A stretch of DNA of 64,000 bases from Scolanthus callimorphus (GCA_033964015.1 CM066925.1:12756204-12820203); one strand, 5' to 3'; shown: positions 15,820 through 29,257, counted from the stretch's first letter. Numbers and translations: made by a program. Notes: generated by a model from the sequence alone, not told the origin.

Positions 15820-16717
15820 TGCACCAGTCAATTGTAACCACCACCCCCCCCCCTCAACCTCGGGGAAGGGTGGGGACATGGACTCTTAGCTGAGCAATAC
15901 TAGATTTTTGTCCCCACCTTGAGGCGATACGTGTTGGAAAATCCCCACCCTGTGGGGCAAGGATTGAAGTGATTCGATGCTACTATGCCATATATGTCGA
16001 GTTCTCTCGTCTGAAATATTCCTCCTAAAAGTGTTTTTCGGTCCCTGACTCCTCTGCGGAACCATTTTTGCTGGAAGTTGCCCTACCTCTGTGTCACAGA
16101 ACTCGCCATACTAATACTCACTCATTATTACAAAACGGTTTCTATAGGATGAGTTATCCAAAATTGTAAAGCGTTAGAGTTTTGAGGATAAGAGCTATAT
16201 ACGCACCTACTTTATTAATTCAGAAGCCGCAAGAAAAAGAGCTGGAAATAATTGTTCTTACTTGATCGGAATTTATGACCCTTCAATCCTTTTCCTGATT
16301 GTCTCTACTGGAAAATTGGCCGGACATATGGCATTTTGAGGGACAATGCTCGCGGCATTGTAATATTTTGAGAGTAAACACTGACAACACTTTCAAAAGT
16401 TATTAGGGATAATCATGAAAGTACCTAATAAGATATAAAATGCACGACCTCAAATTTCCTCGGAAAATCACATCAATCGTTTGGCATTTGTGGTCAGCGC
16501 TCACTAGTATAGAGGTGGATGTGTTCCAAGGTGAAGAGAGAGAGATTGGAAATTAAGTTCTATACCCCACTAATCCCCCCACTCAGGGGTGGGGGGTCCA
16601 TGACAAGAATATCCCCCATGTAGTCGGGACCAAAACGTGACCGATACATACAAATGCCCCACGTTGCCCCCACCTTCCCCGAGGTTGGGGGGGTGGTGGT
16701 TACAATTGACTGGTGCA
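15820..16717. mobile_element. 900-bp element with TGCACCAGTCAATTG terminal inverted repeats
   Basis: The left end TGCACCAGTCAATTGTAACC and the right end GGTTACAATTGACTGGTGCA are perfect inverses, followed inward by C-rich and G-rich arms. I see no transposase frame inside. Confidence 0.8.
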
Positions 16718-17024
16718 TAAAGCTTCAGGGTTGGAAGGTACGACGAGAAAACTGGGAACAATAGTGACATTTGATACGTTCTGCCCCTTTGAAGAGAAGA
16801 CAGTTTTTAAACATTTTATGCAGTTTTCATTTTTTACTTCAAAATATTTCTGTAAACTACAACTTTTCTATATAGCCTTTGTGTGATCCTACTAGAAAGT
16901 TTTGTTCCTAATAAAGCGCACTGAGTCAGATAACAATTATATTGTCAAAAGCGTACGACACATTGGGTTCCTTATTCACAAAGTTACATAAATAACGTCT
17001 TTGCTACTAACATTGTAAATATAA

Positions 17025-19816
17025 CTACTGCACAGTCACTGGGTATCCTGTGGTACTTTCTGCTATCGATCTCAGACTCTGAGTCTCCACCGGAGAGGGC
17101 AACTGTCCAATCAACTGATTACTCTTCCTCATAACCTTTGGCGCTCGATTTTTTCTCGTGGTACAATCGAAGTTCGCTCGGTGTCGATCTCGAGATGAGG
17201 GACTCGAGAATCCCCGACCACATTTTTCGCAAGAGTATGGTTTCGCCCCCGTGTGCATGTTTATGTGGAATTTCAATTCATAAGACTGGGCGAAGGCCTT
17301 TCCACAATACTGACATACGCATGGCTTTTCTTTGGTGTGTGTTCGACGCACGTGACTGTCATGCGCCGCGTGTGACGCAAACGCGCGCCCGCAGTGCCGA
17401 CACTTGAATGGCTTCTCGCCGGAATGCTGTCTGATATGCGTGCGCAGGATAGAGGATGCCGTGAATGCCTTGTCACAGTACGTGCATTTATAAGGACGCT
17501 CACCGCTGCGGAGAGAACAGAAAACATTTATTTTCGGTTGTCAAGTCTATCATATAGCTCAACTCGATGCAGTAGAGGCAACACTGAGTCCAAGGGACCA
17601 GTCCCACAAACTAGCTGTCCATCGTTATCTGACAATTCTCTTGAGGTAACAAAATAGAAAGTCCTATCTCAATTTCAAGTAGCTTGTTTATAGCTTTTTG
17701 AAAATGGCGGCTGACACAGGCTCTTTAATATATTGAAAATTGGTCTATTGAACTATAATTAGTATAAAATCCAAAGTAGACCCTGTACGTACCTGTGCAC
17801 TCTCATGTGTTTGTTAAGGCTCGAGGACTGTGAGAATCGCTTGTTGCACACGTGACATTCATGCGGGCGATGCTTCTCGTGCACGTGCAGCACGTGGATT
17901 CGAAGCCTGTCACGCTTATCGAACGAACGATCGCACTGTTCACACGGGAACCTCCGATCTCCGCGATCAACACAGCGCGTGTATTTGAGATGTCGCTCAC
18001 GGTAGTACTTGTACGCGAACACCTTACCACAGCGATCACATGAATAGTTACCAGGGGTGCCTGGAAAAAATGGAAGGAATTGTTCAATTAGCATTAGATT
18101 AGATTGCTGCACTGTTGTTGTTGTTGTTGTTACGAACATGTTTGAAACCAATGTGAGAATTCTCTTCAGGCAACAAAATGCGACAAGATCGGAGGTCGCG
18201 CTGAAATTCAATCTTGTTTACACTAGAAATTTCAGTTACACCATTTTTTACTTGCAGCGTGTTCGCGATAAAAACCATTATTTTTTCCCAGAGGGCACGG
18301 TAACGAATTCTGCATTCTGATGGTTCTTAGAGCGCGCGCGCGGGGACAATATTGTCCTATCATGTTACTAGGTCACGGTAACCATTTTCGCGCGCTTGTT
18401 TCATCGAAAATCAAATCAAATTTTAGAGTTGGCAAAAAATAAATAAGTTATTTACCGGCTTTAGGTCGGTCCGTATAGGGAAAAACTGTGACCTCGGCCT
18501 GGAAAATGTTGACCTCGGCCTCCGGTCTTGGTCAACATTTTCCAACCCTCGGTCACAGTTTTTCCCTATACGGACCTCCCAGCCGGTAAATAACATATAT
18601 CTACGGCGGATGCGACAAACATCGCAAGTGAAACCTCCTACCTTCCTGTAGAATCATCTTGCTCGTCGTCTTCTTGCTTTCAAGTGTCTTCAGTCCAATA
18701 GGGATCCCCAGATACATATCATACCCGCTCCGTACCAAACCAACAGCTCTTCTCCACTGCGAACATCCCTATCTGCCTCGTAATAGAGCACTCCACCATT
18801 TTGCACGAGAACGAGGTTCTGCTCCGCGGGATGACGCGCGGGATTCACGAACTTCATCCAGTTTTCGGTCTCTGTGTTGCCGTCTATATAGTGGCTCAAA
18901 CGGTCGTTAAGAAATACCTGGAATCAAAGGGAATTGTGGTCAACTCGTGGACACAGTGCTAGTGTAAAGTAGTACTGTGGGTTTCCTGTGGTTCCTGGTT
19001 TTTCGTGCAGATAAAGGTATCCTGCTCATATGGTGTTACCTTCAACTAACACTTGTAGACAATCCTACAAGCTTCGGCAGATAACACAAACCTCGGCGTT
19101 GACAAATCTCACTATCATGCTCAACCTCATCCAATAAGTGTTAATTATTACTCGTTCCACGGTCAAGGAGCCGATGAGGAGCTTTCATCTCTCATACTAC
19201 GCTATAGAAGCAGCATTTTGACTGACCTGGCTATTTTTAGAAACAGTTTTCTATTGTTTTCCAAAAGCTTGATTCCCTTGAAGGGCACAAAAATACGCTT
19301 TATTATAGTCGGATATTGAATTGTTGATTCTTTTTGCAACGTTACTCTTTTGATGTTTAGAGTGGGTTATTTTAAGCAAAACTTCTTGCCTTGCCACAAC
19401 TGACCTACATTATAAACAATAGAAAACTGTTTCTAAAAATAGCTTGGTCAGTCAAAACGCTGCCTCAAGAATGTATCTCAGATGGAAGACGGTGAATCAT
19501 AGTATTTATTTTCCAAGATTTTTTCAAACAAAATGAAAAGGTTGACTAACCTCCCACATAAATGCATTGTCTTCTCTCGCGCTCACTTCCGCTGGCTGCA
19601 CCACCCTCCCCCTGTAAGGTCCGAACCGTGTCCCCCGAGGGATGAGCTTCTGATAGCACAAAACAGCGTAATGCGTTCTGGTTCCCATGGCAGCACCAAT
19701 CAGGCGCAACCCCCGGGGCATGCGCTGTGGGAGCTCGGACTTGTGTTCGAGCATCAAACCACAACTGAACCATGAAACAATTGGATCTGACTTGGAATTT
19801 GGTGAAGGCATTTGAT
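17025..19816 (-). CDS. PRDM14: PRDM14: PR/SET domain and C2H2 zinc fingers, main exons
   Basis: A transcription regulator that controls pluripotency and germline fate in mammals; cnidarian PRDM14 genes are linked to neural progenitors. Exons in transcript order: 19816-19551, 18917-18642, 18060-17793, 17505-17025 (stop 17027-17025). The PR domain is seen in RFGPYRGRVVQPAEV, NAFMWEVFLNDRLSHYIDG, NWMKFVNPARHPAEQNLV and EELLVWYG. The fingers follow human PRDM14 closely, for example CGKVFAYKYYRERHLKYTRC, RIHVLHVHEKHRPHEC, FSQSSSLNKHMRVHSGERPY and FTASSILRTHIRQHSGEKPF. The exon at 18917-18642 has an apparent 1-nt deletion near 18724-18726. Read as given it stops soon after WYGAG; the next frame gives YDMYLGIPIGLK, matching the family, and joins the next exon in phase. 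With the probable first exon and that base restored, the protein would be about 534 residues (human 571). Confidence 0.92.
18289..18600. mobile_element. Dispersed palindromic element, copy 1 (PRDM14 intron)
   Basis: It runs from GAGGGCACGGTAACG to CCGGTAAATAAC. The inner half is a hairpin of CCGTATAGGGAAAAACTGTG and its inverse. The same element occurs inverted at 56283-56585. Confidence 0.75.
19210..19463. mobile_element. Inverted-repeat element with GCAGCNTTTTGACTGACC termini
   Basis: The left arm continues GGCTATTTTTAGAAACAG and TTTTCTATTG. The right arm is its inverse, about 48 bp each. It lies in the PRDM14 intron between the two PR-domain exons. Confidence 0.75.
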
Positions 19817-22800
19817 CTGTTGACAAAACAGATTCGAAAAGATTTATTAAAGGCCAATAAGCAACCAAGCCGCATTGCAGGCACACAAGAATAAAACGCA
19901 GTTGAAAATTCGATGCAAATTTTCAGTTTGAATTTGTGAAATGTAATGAACAATAGGAACCCCTTTGGGAGCTTCAGTATCAGCCAATCACAGCTGTTGA
20001 ATAACAATAGATCCTACTGAAAACAAAGCGCAAAGGTTCCCGGTAGACTATGGGCCTTTAATTTTGTCGCACATGGAACTCCAGTGGGGGATCTAATAAT
20101 TTTATAAAGGGTTGAAAAAAGGGGACGAAATATTGCAACTTTTCTTCATAAAAACACAGTAAATGCGTAGGAAGATCTCCCGAAAAAGGGGTGTGTGGTC
20201 CCCCCCCCCCCCTTAATCGGATGCTTGACTACACAATCTTCAAAGGGAAAAGGTGTGTTTCACACACAATTCAAGACGTCAACCAGCGCAGACACCATTC
20301 AAGTCAAAAGCCGAAGAATAGTGTTGTGTATTTACACTTCCACCAATCTTGGTCATGGTGAAAGATGGCCAGCTTTTTTACATGATTGGATTTATGCAGA
20401 CATTTTCAATGTAGCATCACAACCCAGGGGCGCGGATTTTTTTGGGAGGGAGTGGGGGCCGAGAGGGAGAGATTTTCCTATACATTTACTGTATTTGCTG
20501 GAGGAAATTTGAAAATGTTCGTCCTTTCCAGCCTCCCCTTTTCTGAAATTCCTGGATCCACTCAGTCCATCAGTCTACTATCACGTCGATTTTGAACACG
20601 CTCAAAGTGTGTAAGAGCCAATGATAGTACATGATAGATTGAGATCAAATGTGCACGATAGTTGAAACTCTCTCAAACTATCATCACCGTTTGATCTCTT
20701 CTTTGTCGCCATGCTATACTAGGAGCATCCCGCGGCACGTGGGCTCTCAAGAATTTTCGTGGCAAGAAAACATAATGCTGTATCATCGAGTATGATTGCT
20801 CGCTCAAGTGATCGATTATGCCGCTATAAATGACCGATTCAATGACATGCTCTGAAATAATCAATAATACTCGTCGTTTCAAAATCGTCTTTAAAAGCAA
20901 GTTATAAAAAGCTGGTTCGAGAAAGGTGGTTTTTCGCTTTAACTAAAAGTGAGAACAGAATTCTGTGAACTCTCTACACCTAGGGTGCTTACCATTGGTC
21001 AAGGAAAACCGGTTGGTTTGATCAGCGTCCAATGGTACAGAATATTCCGGTTGGGATAAAATACCGAGTGGAATGGCGCTTACATTCGCTTATTCGCATT
21101 TCGGTTCGGATCGGCTACCTTATTTGGTCTCATTAAACCGGTTGGAGTGCCAATGGTACAAACCATTCCGATCGGTTCGTTCCAACTGGAACGGCGAGAC
21201 ACCTCTGAAGCTGAACTCTCGTACCAACCGGAATGACCGAAATATCGACTGTACCATTGGAATCCCAACCGAAACTACCGGTTTTTCGACCAACAAACCA
21301 CGGTTTGGCTTCCGTCAATCAAACGAGTGAACAACTTTGGGTGATTTCAAGGGGGTTTTGATAGATCTTGTGATCTCATTGGGTTCAAAACATAATTTTT
21401 CACTGTAAAATGCAAACCAAACATGTGTGGACTTGACTTGAAAGATTTGATTGACGGAAGCCAAAACACAGTTTGGCGTTCAGAAATGTCAAGTGTGAGT
21501 TCGCAGAATTATGAAAATCGCAGTAAAGACTAAAGAATCGCAAAAAAGTGATACAAGATGGTTTTCAAAATATCAGTAGATAGTAACATCTCACCTTGAT
21601 ACTTCTCTTTTCATGGAAACTGGCAAGTTAGGAACAACAATGATAGTTTCGACGACTTAATCGTCTTATATATATAGGAATCCAATACAAGTGAAACTAC
21701 CCAGGTTTAACATTCTTATAAATTACAAACATAAAAGATGTTGACAAAACTCATTCGGCGAATTATGTCAATTAAACTTTGAAGTCATTCCTTTCATTTC
21801 TTAATTGCTTTCTTAGAATTGCTTAACCGACCGTTTTCTGTGGACAAAAGATCGATTCCTCGGTGTAGTTATTGTAGAAAATAAAGCTAATTAAGCTGAT
21901 TAAGGTCTGCTTGGGGTTCTGTTTCGAGAAAATAGCGACTAGACATAAGCGACATAACGAAAAAATCAAAACACGTCAGAGAAAAACTTCAGTTGCACCT
22001 CAATTCGCGCGCAAACAACAACACATTCATGAACTACTTTTCAGAATACTACCTGCAGTTGCAAGGTTTTAGTCAGTTTTCCCAAGTCACGCGTCCCGAA
22101 CGATTAATTGAGTGGCGCGTGTGTGTATTGTTTAATTTAACAGACTATAAACAGAGACAATGTTAGTTTTTCTTTTGATTCTATAGCTAGACACGTGCCG
22201 AGAGAAGCTCCATTCACAATGAGATCTTGATAAAGGTCGCCTCTAAGGAGCGACTTTTGGGGTCTTGAATTTTCCCCGACTCACAGCTGCCTCGGATTTC
22301 TTTTTTCGAGCATATTTTTCCATTTTGGATATAGTGCAAAGCTGATTCGTCAAGGACACTAAACTTAGAAAGCACACTATGGCAACCACTGCTCCTCTAA
22401 CAATATCAGAGGACTGAAAGAAAAGTTTGATTTTGTGTACTATCTGCAAAACTTCTTTCGAATCTCAGGTTATCTATGACAATGTTAAGAGACAATGTTA
22501 AGAGATTAAATGCTTATGCTTAAGTAGTCCTTGATGTAGCTGAAGTCCGACAATGGCTTTCAAACGACGTTGATAGTAGAACTGTACAGGGTGAAAATCG
22601 TTCTGTAAAACGTGACACGGTTGAACGAGATCTACAAGATACCGGCGATCATCGAAAAGGAGGTCGAAAAACAGAAGTTTTATTCTTTGGGAAAATATTC
22701 TTATCATGTCTGCAAGTTGCAAAATATTTGTTTTTGTACTTGTAAAAGGCGAAATGACTAGTGATTCACTCTCTCAATTTTTTTCTACGCCGAACGTAAT

Positions 22801-25800
22801 TTGCGTTTTAGGCTAGACCCACAGCCAAATTGTCTTTACTTTTCAGATGAATTTGAGCTTCAAATATTCTAAAAAATAATCTAACGTTGCTTTCAAATCA
22901 AACAATCATATTCAAATGTTTGAATTTGTTTGCTTATAGAAATTGAAACTGAAGCATGGCGAGTCAGAAGAGTGAAACGAAATGTTCTTCGTTGAATTTA
23001 ACTTGAGCTATGTTTGTTATAGGACGAAGTTGCTTCAGAGATAGCAGTATTAAATGGTCTTGTTTCCCCAAAAAGCTTTCCAAAGGCGTGACCCGATAGC
23101 GTCTATAACTATACTACATTCTCAATCCGACCATTATCTAGTGATTTCTAACTCGACTGTTCTAGTATCTATTATTACTGAACTCCTTCGCAAAAGTGCT
23201 CTAATCCTCACATTTATCTTAATGGAGTCTTTAGACCTCAACCCTTATATACTGAGAGTTCGCGCTTGCATTAGAATGTGAAGTGTGTCGCACTAACTAT
23301 GGAAGTCTGTCATTTGTTTAATTGGATTAAGGGGGTACACATAGAAATGAATAGCAGGGTTTTATTGTTTTATTTTATTGAGAGCCAGTCCTGTCTTTAT
23401 TACTGGTAACGATTAACCGAAATCTTTGAGAACAAAAAGCATTACCATTTAGGAAAGAATGAGTTTGTTCCTGATGTTTGATATAAGCCTTTGAAAATTC
23501 CGAAAGAGCAGGCATTTTTCATAGTTGATACATTTTCTTTACGCATGTCGCATAACATGGAGAAATTTTAACTTACCTTAAAACTACATGTCACAGAGTG
23601 TGGGTGTAGTGGAACTAAGTAACGAAGCAGTTCTAAAGTGTTCTTTGAGTTGCCGATGGAATTAAAGTAAGATCAAAACGCCTTGAATAATTTATACAAT
23701 TTCGTCAGAATTTATTGAATGGGGTCCTAATTTTCAAAGTGCGGTGGCCGACAAAATTTTCGAAAAAATACTTTCTGAATATTGCTATTTTTACTGTTAG
23801 AATTCAACGCAACGAATACTTTGTTTGGTAATAAAATTTTCAACGTCGATTTGTGTTTTCCTCTGTACGGAATTTCATTTTGCTGTTTTTGCGTTTTCTT
23901 CCGAAAAAAGGGAGACGGGAGGCACTTTCGCGAAAGCAGATGATAGCTGATGTTTTAATTTAATTCCTCTGAGTTCTATCACAATTCATCTTTATTATTA
24001 GTGCAATTAAAGTTTCACCTTTAATAAAGTACGAGCTCTAATAAGATGAATAAGTTCTAACTAACAAAATAAACAGTCGGTTAGGACATCTCGGCCGACG
24101 CAAGAACTTATAGCTCGATACAACACTTTCAAACATTTTCATAACGAGCGTATAGGCTTTCAAAGCCCAAGCAGATTTCCACTTATTAAGAGAACAATGT
24201 TCTCTTGACCCATAAAATATGGAAGGTTTATTGTTCCGCTAGATGTAATTTTACTGCATTTTACTATTGAGTATTTTGCTTCCTGCTGAGATAAGTTATG
24301 AAAACTTAAAGATTCGCTCTTGTTTTTGTACAATGTAAAAGCAACAGAAATTACATTCAAATTGTCAAAGCTAACGAAGAGAATACGGTGAAAATGAATG
24401 CTAAATCCAACAGAATATCCCACGAACCGTTAATTTTTTTCGGGTAAGGTTTCTCAGCAGAAAGGACTAAGAGAGGAAAACAAACTGGAAAACGGTGTCA
24501 TTCCAGGCAACGACGGTACTTCTTTCAGAAGTTGAACCATGCATTGAAATCAAGCAGCGGAGTTTTTTAGAATCTGAACAAGCAATCAAATTCGTAAGTG
24601 GTTTAAAAGATTGGCTTTGGAAAGCAAACAAAAGTATAATTCAGGATCAAGATACTGTTTACCTTTATAAATAGAGCTCAAGACTTTGAATAGGTATATA
24701 TAAAGATAACTATAGCTATTTACATCACGCTTTTTAGACGCTAATTGCTGAGAACCCGACAAAACAAGCGTACTTTTTATCTCACCTGTGCGGTGGTTTT
24801 TTTTTTTCGACTGTAACCACGTCAGAATTGGCTGGATGAAAAGCTCTCTGGAAATTTGAGTCTTTAGTTAGTGGCGCGGATTTTCAGACTGTCCACATTA
24901 TTGAGTATACTCTGTATACTGGATTGATGAGCCAAGGGTTTCAAACATTGAACATGTTTGAACGCTTTTCTAAACCAGCCAATTTAAACCAGCAAGACGT
25001 ATATATATAGACCTTTCGCAATTTAAGTTACTAAATTTGCCATTCAGAATATGAAATGGAGATAAAATATCTCTAACTGTGAGGCTAGAAAAATAATGCT
25101 TTCCTTTTTAATTGTAAAGTCGTTTTAAGCCAGAGGAAAGCTCTCAATTTTGTCGCTTGAATCGCTGACGCAAGGCATTTATTCCTTGGCAGTCATTTCG
25201 CGCAATGGAAATCGAGATCCTTTTTAAAGCGACACTTAATTCATACAATTTATTGGGTTTCTTCAATGGTAATTTGGGACAGGATGCAAAACTAGACGGT
25301 GAAAAAATTAATAAAAACTTGCTCAGCAATGATCATTTTAAAGACCGTCAAACAACCAGCACTCACATTACTGGCTTATGTAATAGGCAAGCGAAGTTCA
25401 TTCTCGCTCGACTCTTGCTGGGCAAAAACGCATTTTTCGCGGTATGAGGGCGATATTTTCTTAATCACGCTCAACACAAGCCCAAGCGTCTCGTTAAGAA
25501 ACTCTAAGGATCCATACTCTATTAAACAGAGCCCTTATCCAAGCCTTAATTGCATAGTTTTACAAAAGGGAGTCCCTTAAGCTCGTCTGTTTTAGTAATA
25601 CTTAACTCGCAGCCCATGCAAACGAAGGGATTTCTGATTAACTGCGAAAGGGATTCTCCTGGGTATGATAGACCATAGTACAGTCGGCGTTGAAACGTCA
25701 TTTTTCAAGTGCAAAAAACTCAGACCAAATTGTAATTTATTTGATTACGAATTCAGTATGTTTGTGGTCTAAATGTTTAGGCTGAAGCAGCGGCTCTATT

Positions 25801-26938
25801 GTGTCAAAATTAAGTAATTCTTAGAGCATTTTTGTTGTGTTAATTTAAAAATACAGCTTGTAGTTAATTCGTCTATGAAAAATAAACTCTAATTTACAGT
25901 AATTCGCCAAAAACACGCTTTCATTGGAGAACTTTTGCACTCCGCGTATTTTGTTAAACTCTTCCGAAATTGCGCGCACGCAAAATGGTTTTGTCTTCTC
26001 TTTAAAGTTCTTTTCCTCCCTAGTAAACCATATTGAATGCTCTAAATATTTTAATGTTTCAGTAGCTTTTTGATGAACGATGGTGTTATTTTGCTGAGTT
26101 GAGATAACCATACAGTCAAGGTCATGTTTACGGCATTAGAATAGTTTACTGTGGGTTTTACAAAGGGCTTTTGACGAACACTCCAAAATCTACACATTTA
26201 TTTAACATTAGGGACATATAATAATTTCATTTTGTCTAAATTGGCCAGTTTTGTTTACTTTATTTGATAAGACGAAAAGCCCTCTATTCTTACAATGTTT
26301 TCACAAGGACTTGAAAACTTGTCCAGAAGGTATGTTTATTTTAAGAACCTCTTTCTACAAGTTAAACGCACATATTGACCAAAAAATAGTTGTTATATAA
26401 GCAATAATGCATTCATACCCGATGTTAGTGTCGCATTTAATTGCGTCGGCAGTAGCAAAGGACATCATACTCTTGTGCATTTGAAAGTTTTTCTTTAGTT
26501 TGTCGAAGAATGCAACCTAAGTGAAAGATCGACGATTTGCTGTGGGTTGTTTACCTTAACAAATCATAGCTGACAGTAATTGACAAAAAAGTATATTGTC
26601 AAGTTATGGACCGGCATTGGCTCAGGCCCCTAGAGGTTTCACAGTTCACGTGAAAATTCATAATTGAAGAGTTACTTGAGAACCAGGGGTTCGTTAGAGG
26701 CATGTTATGGCTTTAAGCCAAATTGACCTACAATTGTTCCTCTTCGTTCAACCGATAGCTAGTAGTAATTACAACATAGAAAACAAAGGAGCACGAAAGC
26801 AACGTCTCCGTGTTCTAACTTTACCAGTCTTTGAAAATAACAACAACAGTTCACAATACATGGTATGTGACTTTTGCTGTAAACAAATTGACAACAAGAA
26901 ACTGGGCAACCTGAATAATTCTTGCTGAACTCACAAAC
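19817..26938 (-). other. Probable large first intron of PRDM14
   Basis: No convincing coding exon is seen. The part nearest the PR-domain exon contains C-rich and G-rich tracts (about 20190-20215, 20430-20470) and an inverted-repeat element (20990-21300). From 21500 to 26900 the sequence is A/T-rich with only short spurious open frames. Confidence 0.45.
20990..21300. mobile_element. Inverted-repeat element with AACCGGTTGG arms
   Basis: AAACCGGTTGG through CCAATGGTACAG recurs inverted near 21254-21290, with further CCGGTTGG/CCAACCGG blocks between. Its boundaries are approximate. Confidence 0.5.
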
Positions 26939-27251
26939 CTGTGATATTAAATTCTTGGTGGTTAATTTTCATATCCTCTTCTGTTGCGGTAAAATAGCCG
27001 AAGAGCGACGAATCCAAATCCTGGCTTGTAAATTTCCAGCTTTCGCGCGTTTGATCAAATGTTCTGGAATATTCGCGTTGTTGTCCATTGCAAGGATTCC
27101 AAGCTTCTATTCCGGTCGCTTCGGCTCTGTGTAGAATGAAACGCTCAGGCGTTCTCTCAAACTCAATTTCTGCAAAATGAACTAGATCATTAGGGCGTAC
27201 ATAGGCAACCACAATTTCTCGTAATGCTCTAAACGCTTCAGTAATACTCAT
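26939..27251 (-). CDS. Probable first coding exon of PRDM14
   Basis: An open frame from ATG at 27251 (context GAAAC-ATG-A) gives 104 residues starting MSITEAFRALREIVV. It ends near two possible donors, GTTTGT after 26939 (phase 1) and the stronger GTGAGT after 26935 (phase 2). The next known PRDM14 exon (19816) needs phase 1, so the first donor fits and leaves a 7.1-kb intron. The N-terminus of PRDM14 is poorly conserved, so there is no homology proof. Support comes from the strand, the matching phase and a total length close to the family. It could instead be an unrelated small gene. Confidence 0.5.
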
Positions 27252-27298
27252 GTTTCTTTCTCGTGTACATTTGCATTTCTGGTCATGTCCGGATTACA

Positions 27299-27342
27299 TG
27301 TTCTAGAATGAATGATCAGGAATTTCGTTTCGTTCTAGAACA
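27299..27342. promoter_or_regulatory. Inverted repeat upstream of the PRDM14 start
   Basis: TGTTCTAGAA (27299-27308) and its inverse TTCTAGAACA (27333-27342) flank a 24-bp spacer, about 50-90 bp upstream of the ATG. It could be a leader hairpin or a binding site; TTCnnGAA also resembles a heat-shock-element half. The function is inferred from position only. Confidence 0.3.
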
Positions 27343-28347
27343 CTTGATCATTTGTACTCAAGCAGGTGCACACGACAAGATACAGTTTTGACTGCTTCCG
27401 TTAAAACTTTTATAAAAGATTCTTATCTGAGTTAGCACACCTTGTAGCATTTTATGTAAAGTTTATCTTAAAGTATTAAAGTACTTTATTTAATATAAGA
27501 TGATAAGATTGGTGACCGTTTTAGCAATAACTCCTTCCTTGAAGTAGCTCCCCGCGGAAGTATAAAGTATTAGTACTAAAGATTAGAGCTTCAAACCTAT
27601 AGTTTTTAGATATTATTTGATATCAAGTGCAGCTCCTTGTATTTAGTGCTTTGGAATATTGGTTAACATAGTAAAAACGCTTAACATTGAAAATGTAATT
27701 ATGTTGAACTTGATGTGGCTGAAGTAGCTGCATTTTTTCTTGCACTGTACTGTGAATATAATTTTACCTCGTCTCATATGGAAGACTCAAGCCGCAAACT
27801 GATGTAGAGCTGTGGTCCTCTCGTCTCTAACGCAGACTTGTCGAGTAGATCTGATAACCAAGTCACACCTCTCCTTTATATAAACCTGATTTCCGCGCAC
27901 ATTTGTTAAATTTCACGCACATGCGCATTAGCGTTATCCAACCAGCTGTTGTGCACTCGTCCTCAGGGAATGCGTCCCGTCGACAGACCACAGGTATCCC
28001 GTAATTAACGGATTCCAGGGGCGAAGAATTTTATTGGGCAGGAAAACAGAAGTATTATAAAATATCAAATCTACAAGAGGTAAGGCAAACACTTAGTGAT
28101 GCTTTTTAATTGAAGCGCTGTAGGAGTTGAGTACGCAACAAAGAGTGTTAGCCGAAGTGACGGTTTACAGCGTCAATTTGCAAAACTCAAAATAGTAGGG
28201 CCCCAAAATGGTCTATATAAAGAAAAACATCCGATCACAAGGTGATCGTATTTGCTTCAAAATCAAAATGCTCGATCTCGGACTGAAAAACTTGTGCTCA
28301 TTAGCTTGGAAGTGCTTTCCAAGGACCATTCGAGGGTCTTAACAGTC

Positions 28348-28603
28348 ATTGGCCGTTTTCACATGTGACTAGAAGACGAACAAATCGTCTGGACGTTCGT
28401 CTTTTGTACGTGTAGTGTGAATTTAGGTCGGGCTTTAGTCGATTTGTTCGTGTCTTCCTAGACGCGGCCAAACAGACGAACAAATTTAGACGATTTGTTC
28501 GTCTGAAAATTTGTTCATCCCGTTCACATCAGACGATTTGTTCGTCTTGAGACGATTTGTCCGTCCAGACGATTTGTTCGTCTCTAGTGTTAAAACGGCC
28601 AAT
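28348..28603. mobile_element. CATTGGCCGTTTT MITE with many GACGATTTGTTCGTC palindromes
   Basis: Ends CATTGGCCGTTTTCACA and TTAAAACGGCCAATG are inverse. Inside, about seven ACGATTTGTTCGT-type units occur in both orientations. Confidence 0.75.
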
Positions 28604-28655
28604 GCCTCGATTTTTTGGCGCCCTGCGCATTCCGTGGGGTTTTCCTGACGTTTAT

Positions 28656-29008
28656 AACAGCTATTTCAAGAAACGTTGTCGGAAAGCGATCAAGCGTACG
28701 CGCCCATACCGCTAGGGAATATGGGTAAACAGTTTTGGTATCGCAAAGCACACGTTCACTACCATATTCCCGATTCTATTTCTTATTCTCTCATAGTCTT
28801 ACACTATTATTCCTGTAGTGTGGTCGCGTTTGCTCCGACTCTCGATTCTTTTTCTTATTCTCTCACAGTCTTACATCATTATTCCTCAGTAGTGTGGTCG
28901 CGTTTGCTCCGACTCTCGATTCTTTTTCTTATTCTCTCACAGTCTTACATCATTATTCCTGTAGTGTGGTCGCGTTTGCTCCAATAACGTTTATTGAAAT
29001 AGCTGTAT
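28656..29008. mobile_element. Element with AACAGCTATTTCAA termini and internal 72-bp repeats
   Basis: The ends ATAACAGCTATTTCAAG and TTGAAATAGCTGTA are inverse. Between them are about three copies of a 72-74-bp unit containing TAGTGTGGTCGCGTTTGCTC (from 28816, 28890 and 28962). Confidence 0.65.
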
Positions 29009-29257
29009 TTTCTTTTCAATTTTGTAGTAGTTCATAGGTGAATGAGATAAAATCGTATAGTGTTTTGTAACATTTCAAACCATCATACGTAATGATGTTG
29101 TAAGTTTAACTAATGAACTAATTCTCTACTTCGATTGAAACCACCCGACTACTTGCCTTTGTTGTCTAGTTAAATATACAAAAATATAATAATATAATAC
29201 TGTAATATAAATAAAGTATAAACGCTTTCTGTGCGTAGAAGCGAAGCGCACGATTCT

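Larger units (their letters stand above)
13501..17024. other. Tubulin 5' region and PRDM14 3' flank
   Basis: I see no protein-coding exon here apart from the unplaced tubulin ATG exon and leader. It contains an inverted-repeat element at 13629-13801, a TACC/CCCC-rich repeat at about 15290-15625 and a long element at 15820-16717. The rest, such as 13850-15250, is A/T-rich and featureless to me. Confidence 0.5.

Noticed and set aside
18057..18320. Plus-strand open frame across the PRDM14 finger exon edge
   Set aside because: It lies in an intron and opposite strand, with no homology.
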